64,000 bases of DNA from Pectobacterium punjabense (GCF_012427845.1 NZ_CP038498.1:2790001-2854000); one strand, 5' to 3'; positions 41,355 through 51,093 are shown, numbered from the stretch's first letter. Translations and numbers: made by a program. The notes: generated by a model not told the origin, from the letters alone.

Positions 41355-44300
41355 ATGATGCCTGAAAATTACCGTTATTCGCTGCCGCCCAAAGCGGGTG
41401 AGCAGCGCCTGCTGGGCGAGTTAACTGGCGCTGCCTGCGCCGTTGAATGTGCAGAAATCGTTGAACGCCACACCGGACTGGTGGTGCTTATCGCCCCTGA
41501 TATGCAAAATGCCCTGCGATTGCGTGACGAAATTCAGCAATTTACCGACCAGCACGTCACCACGTTGCCTGACTGGGAAACGCTGCCCTACGATAGTTTT
41601 TCTCCGCATCAGGAAATTATTTCGACCCGCCTTTCCACGCTCTATCAATTACCCAACATGACGCGCGGCGTTCTGATTCTGCCAGTCAATACGCTGATGC
41701 AGCGCGTTTGCCCACACAGTTTCCTGCACGGCCATGCGCTGGTGTTGAAAAAAGGCCAGCGTCTCTCGCGTGATAAGCTGCGTTCGCAGTTGGAGCAGGC
41801 AGGCTACCGCAGCGTCGATCAGGTCATGGAGCACGGTGAATATGCGACGCGCGGTGCATTGTTGGATCTCTTCCCAATGGGGAGTGAAGAACCCTATCGT
41901 ATCGATTTCTTCGACGATGAAATCGACAGCCTGCGCCTGTTTGATGTCGATACCCAGCGGACGCTGAATGAAGTACCGCACATTAACCTGCTGCCCGCGC
42001 ATGAATTCCCGACCGACAAAACGGCAATCGAGCTTTTCCGCAGCCAGTGGCGCGAACAGTTTGAAGTACGACGCGATGCTGAGCACATTTACCAGCAGGT
42101 TAGCAAGAGCGTCTGGCCCGCCGGGATCGAATACTGGCAGCCATTATTCTTTAGTGAGCCACTGCCGTCGCTGTTCAGCTACTTCCCGAACAACACGCTG
42201 ATCGTCAATACAGGCAATATCGAACAGAGCGCCGAGCGCTTCTGGCAGGATATTCAGCAGCGTTTTGAAAGCCGCCGAGTCGATCCGATGCGCCCCCTTT
42301 TACCGTCGGATTCACTTTGGCTACGCGTCGATGGTCTGTTCACCGAACTGAAAGCATGGCCGCGCGTGCAGTTAAGAACGGATACGCTGCCAGAAAAAGC
42401 CGCCAACGTGAATCTGGCCTATCTACCGCTGCCGGATCTCGCGATTCAACACCAGCAGAAATCACCGCTGGATGCACTGCGTCGTTTTATCGAACAGTTC
42501 GATGGTCAGATCGTTTTCTCTGTTGAGAGCGAAGGTCGGCGCGAGACGTTACAAGAGCTTCTGGCACGTATCAAGCTGAACCCTAAGCTCATCAATACGC
42601 TGGAGCAGGCTCAGGATCGTGGAGCCTATCTGATCATCGGTGCCAGCGAGCACGGATTTATCGACACGCTGCGCCAGCGCGCCTTAATCTGCGAAAGCGA
42701 TCTATTGGGTGAACGCGTTAGCCGCCGCCGTCAGGATAGTCGCCGCACGATTAATACCGATACGCTGATCCGCAACCTGGCGGAACTGCGGCCGGGGCAG
42801 CCCGTTGTTCATCTCGAACACGGCGTTGGCCGCTATGCTGGGCTGACCACGCTAGAAGCAGGCGGTATTAAGGCCGAATACCTGATCTTAACCTATGCAA
42901 GCGAGGACAAGCTGTACGTTCCGGTTTCTTCTCTGCACTTGATCAGCCGTTACGCGGGCGGTGCTGATGAGAATGCACCACTGCATAAGCTGGGTGGTGA
43001 TGCCTGGTCACGTGCGCGGCAAAAAGCGGCGGAAAGAGTGCGCGATGTCGCCGCCGAGCTGCTGGATATTTATGCCCAGCGCGCGGCGAAGAGCGGCTTT
43101 GCCTTTAAGCATGATAAAACGCAGTACCAGCTGTTCTGCGAAAGTTTCCCTTTCGAAACCACACCCGATCAGGCACAGGCCATCAACGCCGTACTGAGCG
43201 ATATGTGCCAACCGCTGGCGATGGATCGTCTGGTGTGTGGCGATGTCGGCTTTGGTAAAACCGAAGTCGCGATGCGTGCCGCATTTTTGGCGGTCGAAAA
43301 CCATAAGCAGGTGGCCGTTCTGGTGCCAACAACGCTGTTGGCGCAGCAGCATTTTGATAACTTCCGCGATCGCTTTGCTAACTGGCCGGTGAAGATTGAG
43401 ATGATCTCCCGCTTCCGCAGTGCGCGTGAGCAAACCCAAGTGCTGGAAGAAACGCAGGAAGGCAAAGTCGATATTCTGATCGGCACGCATAAGCTGTTGC
43501 AGAGCGATGTGCACTGGCGCGATTTAGGGCTGTTGATTGTCGATGAAGAACACCGCTTCGGCGTACGCCACAAAGAGCGCATCAAGGCGATGCGTGCGGA
43601 TGTTGATATCCTGACGCTGACCGCAACACCGATTCCGCGAACGCTCAACATGGCGATGAGCGGCATGCGCGACCTGTCGATTATTGCCACGCCCCCTGCC
43701 CGTCGGTTGGCGGTAAAAACGTTCGTGCGCGAATATGACAATCTGGTGGTACGCGAAGCCATCCTGCGTGAAACGCTGCGCGGCGGGCAAGTGTACTACC
43801 TGTATAACGACGTGGAAAATATCGAAAAAGCCGCCCAACGACTGGCAGAGCTGGTGCCGGAAGCACGCATTGCGATCGGCCACGGCCAGATGCGTGAACG
43901 CGAGCTGGAACGGGTGATGAACGACTTCCACCACCAGCGTTTTAATGTGCTGGTGTGTACCACCATCATCGAAACCGGGATCGACATACCGAGCGCTAAC
44001 ACGATTATCATTGAACGTGCCGATCACTTCGGTTTGGCACAGCTGCACCAGTTGCGTGGTCGCGTGGGGCGTTCCCACCATCAGGCTTACGCTTATCTGC
44101 TGACGCCGAACCCTAAAGCGATGAGCACCGACGCGCAGAAACGTCTGGAAGCGATCGCCTCATTGGAAGACCTCGGCGCAGGCTTTGCGCTGGCAACGCA
44201 CGATCTGGAGATTCGCGGTGCGGGTGAACTGCTCGGAGACGATCAGAGCGGACAGATGACCAGCGTCGGTTTCTCACTGTATATGGAACTGTTAGAAAGC

Positions 44301-44807
44301 GCGGTCGACGCTCTGAAAGCTGGCCGGGAGCCATCGCTGGAAGATTTGATCAACAGTCAGACCGACGTCGAACTACGGTTGCCCGCCCTACTGCCTGACG
44401 ATTTCATCCCCGACGTCAATACGCGCCTGTCGTTATACAAACGTATTGCCAGTGCGAAAACCGCCACCGAACTGGATGAGCTGAAAGTCGAGCTAATCGA
44501 TCGCTTCGGTCTGCTTCCCGATGCAAGCCGTTACCTGTTGCAGGTTGCTGCCCTGCGCCAGCAGGCGCAAGCGCTGGGTATTCGCCGTATTGAAGGGAAC
44601 GAAAAAGGCGGATTTATCGAGTTCGGCGAGCAAAACCGCGTCGATCCTACCCATCTTATCGGCCTGTTGCAGCGCGATCCCGGCACCTATCGTCTGGATG
44701 GTCCAACTCGCCTGAAATTTATGAAGGATTTGAGCGACCGCCCACAGCGCATCGAATTCATCGGTACACTGCTGGGGAACATGGCGCAGCATACGCTAGC
44801 AGCGTGA
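41355..44807 (+). CDS. mfd: Transcription-repair coupling factor Mfd
   Basis: Removes RNA polymerase stalled at lesions and recruits UvrA for transcription-coupled repair. 1150 residues from the ATG at 41355 (an ATG one codon later equals the E. coli start); the frame from 41319 adds 12 residues of leader. Domains are a UvrB-like N-terminal region (1-350), the RNA polymerase interaction domain near 480-545 (GQPVVHLEHGVGRYAGLTTLEAGG), a RecG-like translocase with Walker A GDVGFGKTEVAMR, DEEHRFG, TATPIPRTLNMAM, helicase motifs in TTIIETGIDIP and QLRGRVGRS, and the C-terminal D7 domain. Confidence 0.98.
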   Translation: MMPENYRYSLPPKAGEQRLLGELTGAACAVECAEIVERHTGLVVLIAPDMQNALRLRDEIQQFTDQHVTTLPDWETLPYDSFSPHQEIISTRLSTLYQLPNMTRGVLILPVNTLMQRVCPHSFLHGHALVLKKGQRLSRDKLRSQLEQAGYRSVDQVMEHGEYATRGALLDLFPMGSEEPYRIDFFDDEIDSLRLFDVDTQRTLNEVPHINLLPAHEFPTDKTAIELFRSQWREQFEVRRDAEHIYQQVSKSVWPAGIEYWQPLFFSEPLPSLFSYFPNNTLIVNTGNIEQSAERFWQDIQQRFESRRVDPMRPLLPSDSLWLRVDGLFTELKAWPRVQLRTDTLPEKAANVNLAYLPLPDLAIQHQQKSPLDALRRFIEQFDGQIVFSVESEGRRETLQELLARIKLNPKLINTLEQAQDRGAYLIIGASEHGFIDTLRQRALICESDLLGERVSRRRQDSRRTINTDTLIRNLAELRPGQPVVHLEHGVGRYAGLTTLEAGGIKAEYLILTYASEDKLYVPVSSLHLISRYAGGADENAPLHKLGGDAWSRARQKAAERVRDVAAELLDIYAQRAAKSGFAFKHDKTQYQLFCESFPFETTPDQAQAINAVLSDMCQPLAMDRLVCGDVGFGKTEVAMRAAFLAVENHKQVAVLVPTTLLAQQHFDNFRDRFANWPVKIEMISRFRSAREQTQVLEETQEGKVDILIGTHKLLQSDVHWRDLGLLIVDEEHRFGVRHKERIKAMRADVDILTLTATPIPRTLNMAMSGMRDLSIIATPPARRLAVKTFVREYDNLVVREAILRETLRGGQVYYLYNDVENIEKAAQRLAELVPEARIAIGHGQMRERELERVMNDFHHQRFNVLVCTTIIETGIDIPSANTIIIERADHFGLAQLHQLRGRVGRSHHQAYAYLLTPNPKAMSTDAQKRLEAIASLEDLGAGFALATHDLEIRGAGELLGDDQSGQMTSVGFSLYMELLESAVDALKAGREPSLEDLINSQTDVELRLPALLPDDFIPDVNTRLSLYKRIASAKTATELDELKVELIDRFGLLPDASRYLLQVAALRQQAQALGIRRIEGNEKGGFIEFGEQNRVDPTHLIGLLQRDPGTYRLDGPTRLKFMKDLSDRPQRIEFIGTLLGNMAQHTLAA

Positions 44808-44824
44808 CTTGCTTTCGACATAAA

Positions 44825-44851
44825 CGGGAACCTTCGGGTTCCCGTTATTTT
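44825..44851 (+). terminator. mfd terminator
   Basis: CGGGAACC, loop TTCG, GGTTCCCG then TTATTTTA, shortly after the mfd stop codon. Confidence 0.9.
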
Positions 44852-44885
44852 ATGAATCCATATCGACGTTCATCGGTCTTATGAA

Positions 44886-45338
44886 TTAAAAATCAAGAAT
44901 ACTTCTTCGCACCTGTAACAATTCGGTGGCTCTTTCGCGAACCATGCGCACCTTCATGTCGTAGGTTAACACTTGCCAAGTTCCTTCTACTTTCTCATCT
45001 TTTTTCTGCCCGTCCACCGCTTCGAATTCCCAATACGTATTTTCTGCTGCCTCGATATAGGCATCGCGGTATTGAACCCAGGCGTCTTGTGATTTTTTCA
45101 GCGAGTCTTTAACCGTTTGCGATTTATCTCGCATCAGCAATTGGTACTGCTGATTCATGATTCCTTCCCATCCCTGATAAGCGGTCTCGAAACAGGCTTT
45201 ACTCTCAGAAATCGCTTGAGCTGACGCCGTACAAGCAATGAGTCGATCATCAGGGGATTCGTTAGTGTTATTCGCACCGTGAGCCGAAGACACCATGGCC
45301 AGAAGTGTTACAAGTATTGCCTTTTTCATTTTATTCAC
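44886..45338 (-). CDS. LprI-like periplasmic protein (PF07007-type)
   Basis: 150 residues with a signal peptide (MKKAILVTLLAMVSSAHG). The mature part shows the pattern of the lysozyme-inhibitor LprI N-terminal domain: Cys pair (IACTASAQ, SKACFETAYQGWEGIMNQQYQ) and LKKSQDAWVQYRDAY with tryptophan. Function unknown; family members include putative lysozyme inhibitors, which is not shown here. Converges on mfd and diverges from yegD. An ATG three codons in (MKKAIL) is an equally good start. Confidence 0.8.
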   Translation of the reverse strand: MNKMKKAILVTLLAMVSSAHGANNTNESPDDRLIACTASAQAISESKACFETAYQGWEGIMNQQYQLLMRDKSQTVKDSLKKSQDAWVQYRDAYIEAAENTYWEFEAVDGQKKDEKVEGTWQVLTYDMKVRMVRERATELLQVRRSILDF

Positions 45339-45471
45339 CGTTCCTTCTTAGTATTTTTTCCATTATTAACTGCTATATCAACACATTATCATTAACCAAT
45401 ACATCCACCTTTACAAGCACTGCCGGAACGCAGTAAAGTCGCCACCCTTTTTTATGGCATGGGGCACGACG

Positions 45472-46824
45472 ATGTTTATCGGTTTTGACTACGGCACGGC
45501 GAACTGTTCCGTGGCGGTTATGGATGAAGGGACGCCACGGCTCCTGTCTCTGGAAAATGGCTCGCCTTATCTTTCTTCCCTGCTGTGTGCGCCCGTGCGT
45601 GAAGCGGTGAGCGAGTGGCTATGGCGGCACCATCAGGTCAACGCAGAAGGTGAGAACGGGCTACTGCTACAACGCGCGATTAGCTACAACCGCGAGGAAG
45701 ATATTCGCGTGCAGCCCGATAGCGTGAAGTTCGGGCGCGAGGCATTACGGCACTACATGGATGACCCGGAAGAGACATGGTTCGTTAAATCGCCGAAATC
45801 CTTCCTCGGTGCCGTCGGGCTGAAAGCACAGCAGATTGCGCTGTTTGAGGATCTGGTCTGCGCCATGATGCTGCATATCCGCAAGCAGGCAGAAACCCAG
45901 CTTGATCAGCCTATTCGTCAAGCCGTCATCGGTCGCCCGATTAACTTTCAAAGTATCGGGGGCGAAGAAGCCAACCAGCAGGCGCAAGGTATTTTAGATC
46001 GCGCCGCACACCGTGCAGGGTTTGAAGACGTCGTCTTCCAGTTTGAGCCTGTCGCCGCCGGACTGGACTTCGAATCCACACTGACGAAAGAAACGCGTGT
46101 GCTGGTCGTGGATATCGGCGGTGGCACCACCGACTGCTCCATGTTGCTGATGGGACCAGAGTGGCACAAACGACACGAACGGTCGCAAAGCCTGTTAGGA
46201 CACAGCGGCTGCCGCGTTGGCGGTAACGATCTGGACATCATGCTCGCATTCAAACAGCTAATGCCGCTGCTCGGCATGAATAGCGAGTCGGAAAAAGGCA
46301 TCGCCTTGCCGATCATGACATGGTGGAATGCGGTCGCAATTAACGATATTCCCGCGCAAAAAGAGTTCCATAGCACCGCCAGCCGCGCGTTAATCAACGA
46401 AATGATCCGCGATGCTCGCCAGCCAGAATTAGTGAAAAGATTGCTGACCGTGTGGCAACAGCGCCTGAGCTATCGTCTGATTCAACTGGCGGAAGAGAGC
46501 AAAATCGCACTTTCCAACCAATCGGAAACAGCTGCCGATTTACACTTTATCGAATCAGGTCTGGCAACGCGCATTCATGCTGATGAACTCAACGCCGCAA
46601 TCGATAACCCGCTCACGCGTATTCAGCAACAGGTAACGCTGGCGTTAGAAACCAGCCAGACCCGACCAGAAGTGATCTATCTGACTGGCGGTAGCGCAAA
46701 ATCTCCTCTGTTACGTCAGGCTATTCAGCAGTTACTGCCTGATATTCCTATCGCCAGCGGTAACGATTTTGGCTCCGTTACCGCCGGTCTGGCACGCTGG
46801 GCAGAGGTCGTCTTTCGCCGTTAA
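45472..46824 (+). CDS. yegD: Hsp70-like protein YegD
   Basis: Truncated Hsp70/actin-fold ATPase with no substrate-binding domain; function not established. 450 residues from the ATG at 45472 (MFIGFDYGTANCSVAVMDEG), the E. coli YegD length; six extra upstream codons are rejected. Motifs are phosphate-1 GFDYGTANCSVAV, VWFVKSPKSFLG-like TWFVKSPKSFLG, VIGRPINFQ, phosphate-2 VVDIGGGTTDCSMLLMG, and YLTGGSAKSPL. In E. coli it lies far from mfd, so it is part of a lineage-specific insertion here. Confidence 0.95.
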   Translation: MFIGFDYGTANCSVAVMDEGTPRLLSLENGSPYLSSLLCAPVREAVSEWLWRHHQVNAEGENGLLLQRAISYNREEDIRVQPDSVKFGREALRHYMDDPEETWFVKSPKSFLGAVGLKAQQIALFEDLVCAMMLHIRKQAETQLDQPIRQAVIGRPINFQSIGGEEANQQAQGILDRAAHRAGFEDVVFQFEPVAAGLDFESTLTKETRVLVVDIGGGTTDCSMLLMGPEWHKRHERSQSLLGHSGCRVGGNDLDIMLAFKQLMPLLGMNSESEKGIALPIMTWWNAVAINDIPAQKEFHSTASRALINEMIRDARQPELVKRLLTVWQQRLSYRLIQLAEESKIALSNQSETAADLHFIESGLATRIHADELNAAIDNPLTRIQQQVTLALETSQTRPEVIYLTGGSAKSPLLRQAIQQLLPDIPIASGNDFGSVTAGLARWAEVVFRR

Positions 46825-46860
46825 GTCAAATACGAGACGTCAGCCATGCGTCCCGTAAAT

Positions 46861-47466
46861 CTATGATTTTATTATTGGTTTTTGGTTGACCAACAACCCA
46901 CGCAGCAGCAACTCCAGCGCGGTAACGCCTTGTGCCAGCCGCGCAGTACCATCCTCTCCCTGCGCAATCCAAAACGCCGCTTCGGCCAGACTGCCGTAGA
47001 TCAACGATGCCAGCGCCTGTGGGTCGGCTTCAGCCACTACGCCTTGGCGTATGAGATTGTCGATCAGCCGCTGCATCGACTCAACGCAATGCCGTTGTGA
47101 ATCCGGCGATGCACCACCCAGTGCAGCCCTCGCATCACGCAACACGATACGCTGGATTTCCGGTTCCAGCGCCATTTCCAGATAGGCGCGGCAGCGGCAG
47201 CGGAACCCCTCCCAATCATCTTCGGCGGTATCGGAGATCGCTTGCAGTCGCTCATCCATCTCAGCATCGATCTGCTCCACCACCGCCGCCAGTAATCCTT
47301 TCTTGTCACCAAAATGATGATAAAGCGCCCCACGGGTCAGGCTCGCCTGCGCGGTGAGATCGTCCATTGAGGTATCCGCATAGCCGCGTTCGCTGAAGAC
47401 CTTACGGGCGGTCGCCAGCAGCGTAGCGCGTGTTTCTTCCATTTCAGCACGGGTACGACGAACCAT
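46861..47466 (-). CDS. TetR/AcrR-family repressor
   Basis: 201 residues from the ATG at 47466 (AAGGA 7 nt upstream); a GTG two codons earlier is too close to that RBS. The N-terminal helix-turn-helix is ATARKVFSERGYADTSMDDLTAQASLTRGALYHHFGDKKGL in pieces, close to AcrR-type repressors. The C-terminal ligand domain resembles the AcrR/TtgR group (RIVLRDARAALG, QALASLIYGSLAEAAFWIAQ). Divergent from two MFS genes, with palindromic repeats in the gap that are its probable operators. Confidence 0.92.
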   Translation of the reverse strand: MVRRTRAEMEETRATLLATARKVFSERGYADTSMDDLTAQASLTRGALYHHFGDKKGLLAAVVEQIDAEMDERLQAISDTAEDDWEGFRCRCRAYLEMALEPEIQRIVLRDARAALGGASPDSQRHCVESMQRLIDNLIRQGVVAEADPQALASLIYGSLAEAAFWIAQGEDGTARLAQGVTALELLLRGLLVNQKPIIKS

Positions 47467-47479
47467 CGACACATCCTTA

Positions 47480-47548
47480 CATACACATCGTATGATTATT
47501 TACATTCATTCCGTATGAATATATGCTTTTATTCATACGATCTGTATG
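47480..47548. promoter_or_regulatory. Operator array between tetR-like gene and MFS pumps
   Basis: Two copies of CATAC-N5-GTATG (47480-47494 and 47534-47548) lie exactly 54 bp apart. Between them ATTCAT-N5-ATGAAT (47504-47520) forms a third palindrome, and CGTATGAATA (47512-47521) pairs with TATTCATACG (47530-47539) as a perfect 10-bp inverted repeat. The array fills the divergent gap and is the likely TetR-type binding region for both directions. Confidence 0.75.
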
Positions 47549-47601
47549 TATTGTCGCTGTGCCGCGCTGTGGTGGCAAGCAAATTCACTTTGGAGAACGA
47601 G

Positions 47602-48810
47602 ATGGTTAACCCTTATCGAGCGCTTTTCTCTGCGCCTGGCACGAAAGGCTTCGCACTAGCTGGCCTGTTGGCGCGGGTGCCGCTGCCCATGACAGGTATC
47701 GGCATTATCACCATGCTGTCGCAGTTGCGCGGCAGCTATGCGCTGGCGGGAGCGGTATCTGCCACCTTTGTACTAACCTACGCCCTGCTGTCACCGCAGA
47801 TCTCCCGTCTGGTGGATCGACATGGACAAACTCGCGTACTGCCACTGGCAACGCTAATCAGCACAATCGGCATGCTGCTTCTCCTCGCCAGTTCCTGGTG
47901 GCAAGCACCTGACTGGACCTTATTCATCGGTGCATTACTGACCGGTTTCATGCCCAGTATGTCCGCGATGGTAAGAGCACGCTGGACCGCCATCTATCGC
48001 GGGCAACCTCGTTTGCAAACCGCTTACTCGTTGGAGACGGTACTCGATGAAGCGACTTTCATCGCCGGACCTCCGCTGGCTATCGGGCTATCCGTAGCCG
48101 TGTTCCCTCAGGCGGGTCCATTGACAGCGGCACTCTTGCTGATTGTTGGCGTGTTCGCACTGGTTACACAGCGCAGCTCTGAACCACCTATAGCGCTACT
48201 GCACACCTGCACCGATCGTTCCAACTCAGTGTTCAAGCAGACAAACATCCGCCTGCTGACGCTGTTGATGATCGCAATGGGCATCATCGTTGGCACTGTG
48301 GATATCGTCAGCGTCGCCTTCGCCGAACAGCGTAGCCAACCGGCAGCGGCCAGTCTGATCTTGTCAGCTTATGCGATCGGTTCCTGTCTGGCCGGCCTGC
48401 TGTTCGGTGCTCTAAAGCTACGAACCGCACTGCATCACCTGCTATTGCTAGGCGGTTTGGCAACGGCAATCACCACACTCCCCCTGTTGCTGGTTAACAG
48501 TCTTCCTGCACTTGCTGCGGCCGTACTGATTGCTGGGCTGTTCTTCGCCCCCACCATGATCGTAGCGATGTCGCTGGTCGAACGTTTGGTTCCGGAATAC
48601 CGCTTAACCGAAGGCATGACCTGGCTGCTGGCGGGGCTAAACATCGGTGTGGCGTTGGGCGCAGCATTATCAGGCCACGTTGTTGATGACGGCGGTACCC
48701 AAGCCGGATTCATCGTTGCGCTGTGCGCTGGCGTTTTAGTGCTGCTGGTCGCGCTATGGGGATACCTGCGTTTTCGGGAACATCCCGTCTCCCTTCCCAA
48801 GGCCGCTTGA
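47602..48810 (+). CDS. MFS transporter (12 TM type)
   Basis: 402 residues from the ATG at 47602, preceded by TGGAGA. The frame from 47515 starts inside the operator repeats and is rejected. Hydrophobic segments run throughout; the N-terminal half has the loop-2 motif ISRLVDRHGQTRVLP (MFS motif A variant) and a charged loop MSAMVRARWTAIYRG. Substrate unknown; efflux is inferred from the adjacent TetR repressor. It is followed after 38 nt by a second MFS gene. Confidence 0.88.
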   Translation: MVNPYRALFSAPGTKGFALAGLLARVPLPMTGIGIITMLSQLRGSYALAGAVSATFVLTYALLSPQISRLVDRHGQTRVLPLATLISTIGMLLLLASSWWQAPDWTLFIGALLTGFMPSMSAMVRARWTAIYRGQPRLQTAYSLETVLDEATFIAGPPLAIGLSVAVFPQAGPLTAALLLIVGVFALVTQRSSEPPIALLHTCTDRSNSVFKQTNIRLLTLLMIAMGIIVGTVDIVSVAFAEQRSQPAAASLILSAYAIGSCLAGLLFGALKLRTALHHLLLLGGLATAITTLPLLLVNSLPALAAAVLIAGLFFAPTMIVAMSLVERLVPEYRLTEGMTWLLAGLNIGVALGAALSGHVVDDGGTQAGFIVALCAGVLVLLVALWGYLRFREHPVSLPKAA

Positions 48811-48848
48811 CCGTCATCCAACCTTTTTCCCAAGTTAAGGATTGAACC

Positions 48849-50042
48849 ATGAATACGTCTTCATCTATCCCTATAAACGCGGCTACACAGCACCCCTGGC
48901 TGGCCGTCGTCGCCGTCGGTCTAGCGACGTTCTCTGTTGTCACGACGGAAATGCTCCCCGTGGGCCTGCTAACGCCAATCGCGGCTACATTAACGATTTC
49001 TACCGGGATCGCGGGACTGATGATTTCACTCCCTGCGCTGTTAGCCGCGTTATTCGCTCCACTCGTGGTGATCGTATCCGGCGGTATGGATAGACGCAGG
49101 ATTTTATGTGGCCTACTGGCGTTGCTGGTTATCGCCAACATTGCCTCAGCGCTGGCACCAAACATCGGCTGGATGCTGGCTGCACGCGTGCTTGTCGGTT
49201 TCTGTATGGGTGGCATCTGGGCGATTGCCGGAGGTCTGGCTGCACGGCTCGTTCCCGAACTATCCATCGGTCTGGCGACATCCATTATCTTTGGCGGCGT
49301 CGCCGCAGCATCGGTACTGGGTGTACCATTCGGTGCGTTTATCGGAGACATCGCCGGATGGCGCTGGGCCTTTGGTTGCATGGCAGCGTTTAGTGGACTG
49401 GTGCTGATACTTCATCTCGCGGTGATTCCGACGCTGCCCGTTACCCACTCAACCACCATGCACCAGTTCGGTGAGCAACTGACCAACCGTAAATTGCAAA
49501 TCGGGTTAATTCTGACGCTATTACTGGTGGCAGGACACTTCATGGCCTTTACCTTTGTGCATCCGCTGCTGCTCTCGCTGTCGGGATTCGACACGCAGTG
49601 GATTAGTGCATTGCTATTTGCCTATGGTATTGCAGGCATCGTTGGCAATTTTCTGGCAGGCATCATTGCGGCGCAGCGCACAGCGTTAACTTTAACGGCA
49701 ATTGCCTTCGGGCTGCTATTGACCCCAATCTTGTTCCTCACCATCGGATCTTCGCCTATAGGTGGCAGCATGGCGCTGCTGGTCTGGGGAGTGGCCTACG
49801 GCGGTGTATCCGTTGGTTTGATGACGTGGATGATGAAAGCCGCATCGCGCACCGTGGAGATTGCTTCCGCGCTGTATGTGGGGATTTTTAATGTTGGTAT
49901 CGCGCTTGGGTCCTGGGTAGGGGGTCAGATAGTGGATAGCTCCGGCCTGAACGCGACGCTTTGGTTAGCGGGTGGATGCGCAGCGGTCGCTTTGCTGTTA
50001 TCACTGAGCATGACGCGGATCGAAAGCAACAAGATCGAATAA
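48849..50042 (+). CDS. MFS transporter, DHA1 type (NepI/AraJ-like)
   Basis: 397 residues, 12 hydrophobic segments. The opening FSVVTTEMLPVGLLTPIAATL is typical of the DHA1 subgroup that includes AraJ, YdhP and NepI, followed by the motif A variant VIVSGGMDRRRIL and motif C-like AAASVLGVPFGAFIGDIAGWRWAF. Not closely related in sequence to the pump just upstream, so not a recent duplication. RBS AAGGATTG. Probably co-transcribed with the preceding MFS gene and ended by a terminator at 50047-50086. Substrate not predictable. Confidence 0.88.
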   Translation: MNTSSSIPINAATQHPWLAVVAVGLATFSVVTTEMLPVGLLTPIAATLTISTGIAGLMISLPALLAALFAPLVVIVSGGMDRRRILCGLLALLVIANIASALAPNIGWMLAARVLVGFCMGGIWAIAGGLAARLVPELSIGLATSIIFGGVAAASVLGVPFGAFIGDIAGWRWAFGCMAAFSGLVLILHLAVIPTLPVTHSTTMHQFGEQLTNRKLQIGLILTLLLVAGHFMAFTFVHPLLLSLSGFDTQWISALLFAYGIAGIVGNFLAGIIAAQRTALTLTAIAFGLLLTPILFLTIGSSPIGGSMALLVWGVAYGGVSVGLMTWMMKAASRTVEIASALYVGIFNVGIALGSWVGGQIVDSSGLNATLWLAGGCAAVALLLSLSMTRIESNKIE

Positions 50043-50046
50043 GGTA

Positions 50047-50086
50047 AAAAACCGCGAGCACCTTCTTCAGGTGTCTCGCGGTTTTT
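50047..50086. terminator. Bidirectional terminator between MFS pump and ycfJ
   Basis: AAAACCGCGAG and CACCT pair with AGGTG and CTCGCGGTTTTT around a short CTTC loop; A run on the left and T run on the right let it serve both converging transcripts. Confidence 0.9.
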
Positions 50087-50126
50087 AGAGAGGGTGTCAG
50101 CGCAAAAACGTAGACGTTGGGGTAAA

Positions 50127-50666
50127 TCAGCTCTGTTGATTCAGGACTAACTGACCATTTCTGTCCACGGGAATTTGTGTACCTGGATCGCGATCCATGC
50201 GGATTTTGCCCTGCTGGTCGCCGATTTTATAGGTGACATCATAACCTAAAACTTTTTGTGATTTGTCGTACACCGTTTGACAACGCTGCTGCTGTGTCGT
50301 GTACGTATCATTTTCCTGCATGCCACTTTGTACACGGTTACCCGCGTAACCGCCTGCCAACGCGCCCGCTACCGTCGCGACATCTTTACCGCGTCCGCCA
50401 CCGAACTGATGCCCCAAAACGCCACCCGCCACAGCACCCAGTACCGATCCAGCAATCTGGTTTTCGTCCTGTACCGGACGGCGGTGAGTCACGCTAACAT
50501 TGCGGCACTCTTGGCGAGGCGTTTTGACCGTTTCTTTAATCGGTGTTGCCGTTAGCACCTGTGCATACTGAGGTTTAGAGGAAAAGACGTCCATACTCGC
50601 CACCGCCGCCACACCCAATGCCGCAGCCACACCAATACCTACACCCGCTAACATTGATTTGTTCAC
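50127..50666 (-). CDS. ycfJ: Glycine-zipper protein YcfJ
   Basis: 179 residues from the GTG at 50666 (GGGAGGT upstream; product MNKSMLAGVGIGVAAALG), equal in length to E. coli YcfJ; the ATG at 50696 adds 10 residues upstream of that RBS. Signal or anchor segment at the N terminus, then a glycine-zipper 2TM region (GSVLGAVAGGVLGHQFGGGRGKD, VAGALAGGYAGN) and the conserved C-terminal YDVTYKIGDQQGKIRMDRDPG. Envelope protein of unknown role. It lies downstream of ndh as in E. coli. Confidence 0.94.
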   Translation of the reverse strand: MNKSMLAGVGIGVAAALGVAAVASMDVFSSKPQYAQVLTATPIKETVKTPRQECRNVSVTHRRPVQDENQIAGSVLGAVAGGVLGHQFGGGRGKDVATVAGALAGGYAGNRVQSGMQENDTYTTQQQRCQTVYDKSQKVLGYDVTYKIGDQQGKIRMDRDPGTQIPVDRNGQLVLNQQS

Positions 50667-51093
50667 AGGATACCTCCCGAATCTATTCTCACGCATTCCC
50701 CATCTGCAACCCTGCCGTAATCTTGTTTTACGTCAGCTCGCGTTTAACGCGATGAATCCGATGGTTCCTCCTGAATAACAACATTCAGAATTTTCGGCGT
50801 GCGTGCTACGCCATCTGTAAACAGTGGAAAGTCTGCACAATGTTTCACACTCTCGCAATAAGACTAACTCACCAAAAGTGTCAGATTCGTAACATAAAAC
50901 CGTCATTTGGGAATTATCTTAACTGGAATTGCTAATAGGACGACATTTTATGCTGTTATTTCAGGTAGGTGCTCAATGGCATGACAAACAGAAGGACGCT
51001 ATTTTCCAAGAGTCAAAACTGGAGATGATAAAAAGAATACGGGCGCGAAATCGCGTTCGCGCCCGTATCAGAAAATTTCAGTGGTGACATGCA
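50667..51093. other. ycfJ-ndh intergenic region
   Basis: 427 bp without a gene. It holds the ycfJ promoter (not pinned down), a 15-bp palindrome TCGCGTTTAACGCGA at 50738-50752, an inverted repeat CTGAAT-N6-ATTCAG at 50771-50788, and the ndh terminator at 51030-51070. The first two could be operators or leader hairpins of ycfJ. Confidence 0.55.
51030..51070 (-). terminator. ndh terminator
   Basis: ATACGGGCGCGAA pairs with TTCGCGCCCGTAT; on the minus strand it is followed by TCTTTTTATC, about 25 nt after the ndh stop codon. Confidence 0.88.

Noticed and set aside
48710..49381. 223-codon frame antisense to the two MFS genes
   Set aside because: Pro-, Ser- and Thr-rich low-complexity translation typical of the opposite strand of membrane protein genes.
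46861..50042. Genomic island or prophage remnant
   Set aside because: No integrase, transposase, tRNA or direct-repeat ends; codon use looks like the neighbours, so only an accessory gene insertion is supported.
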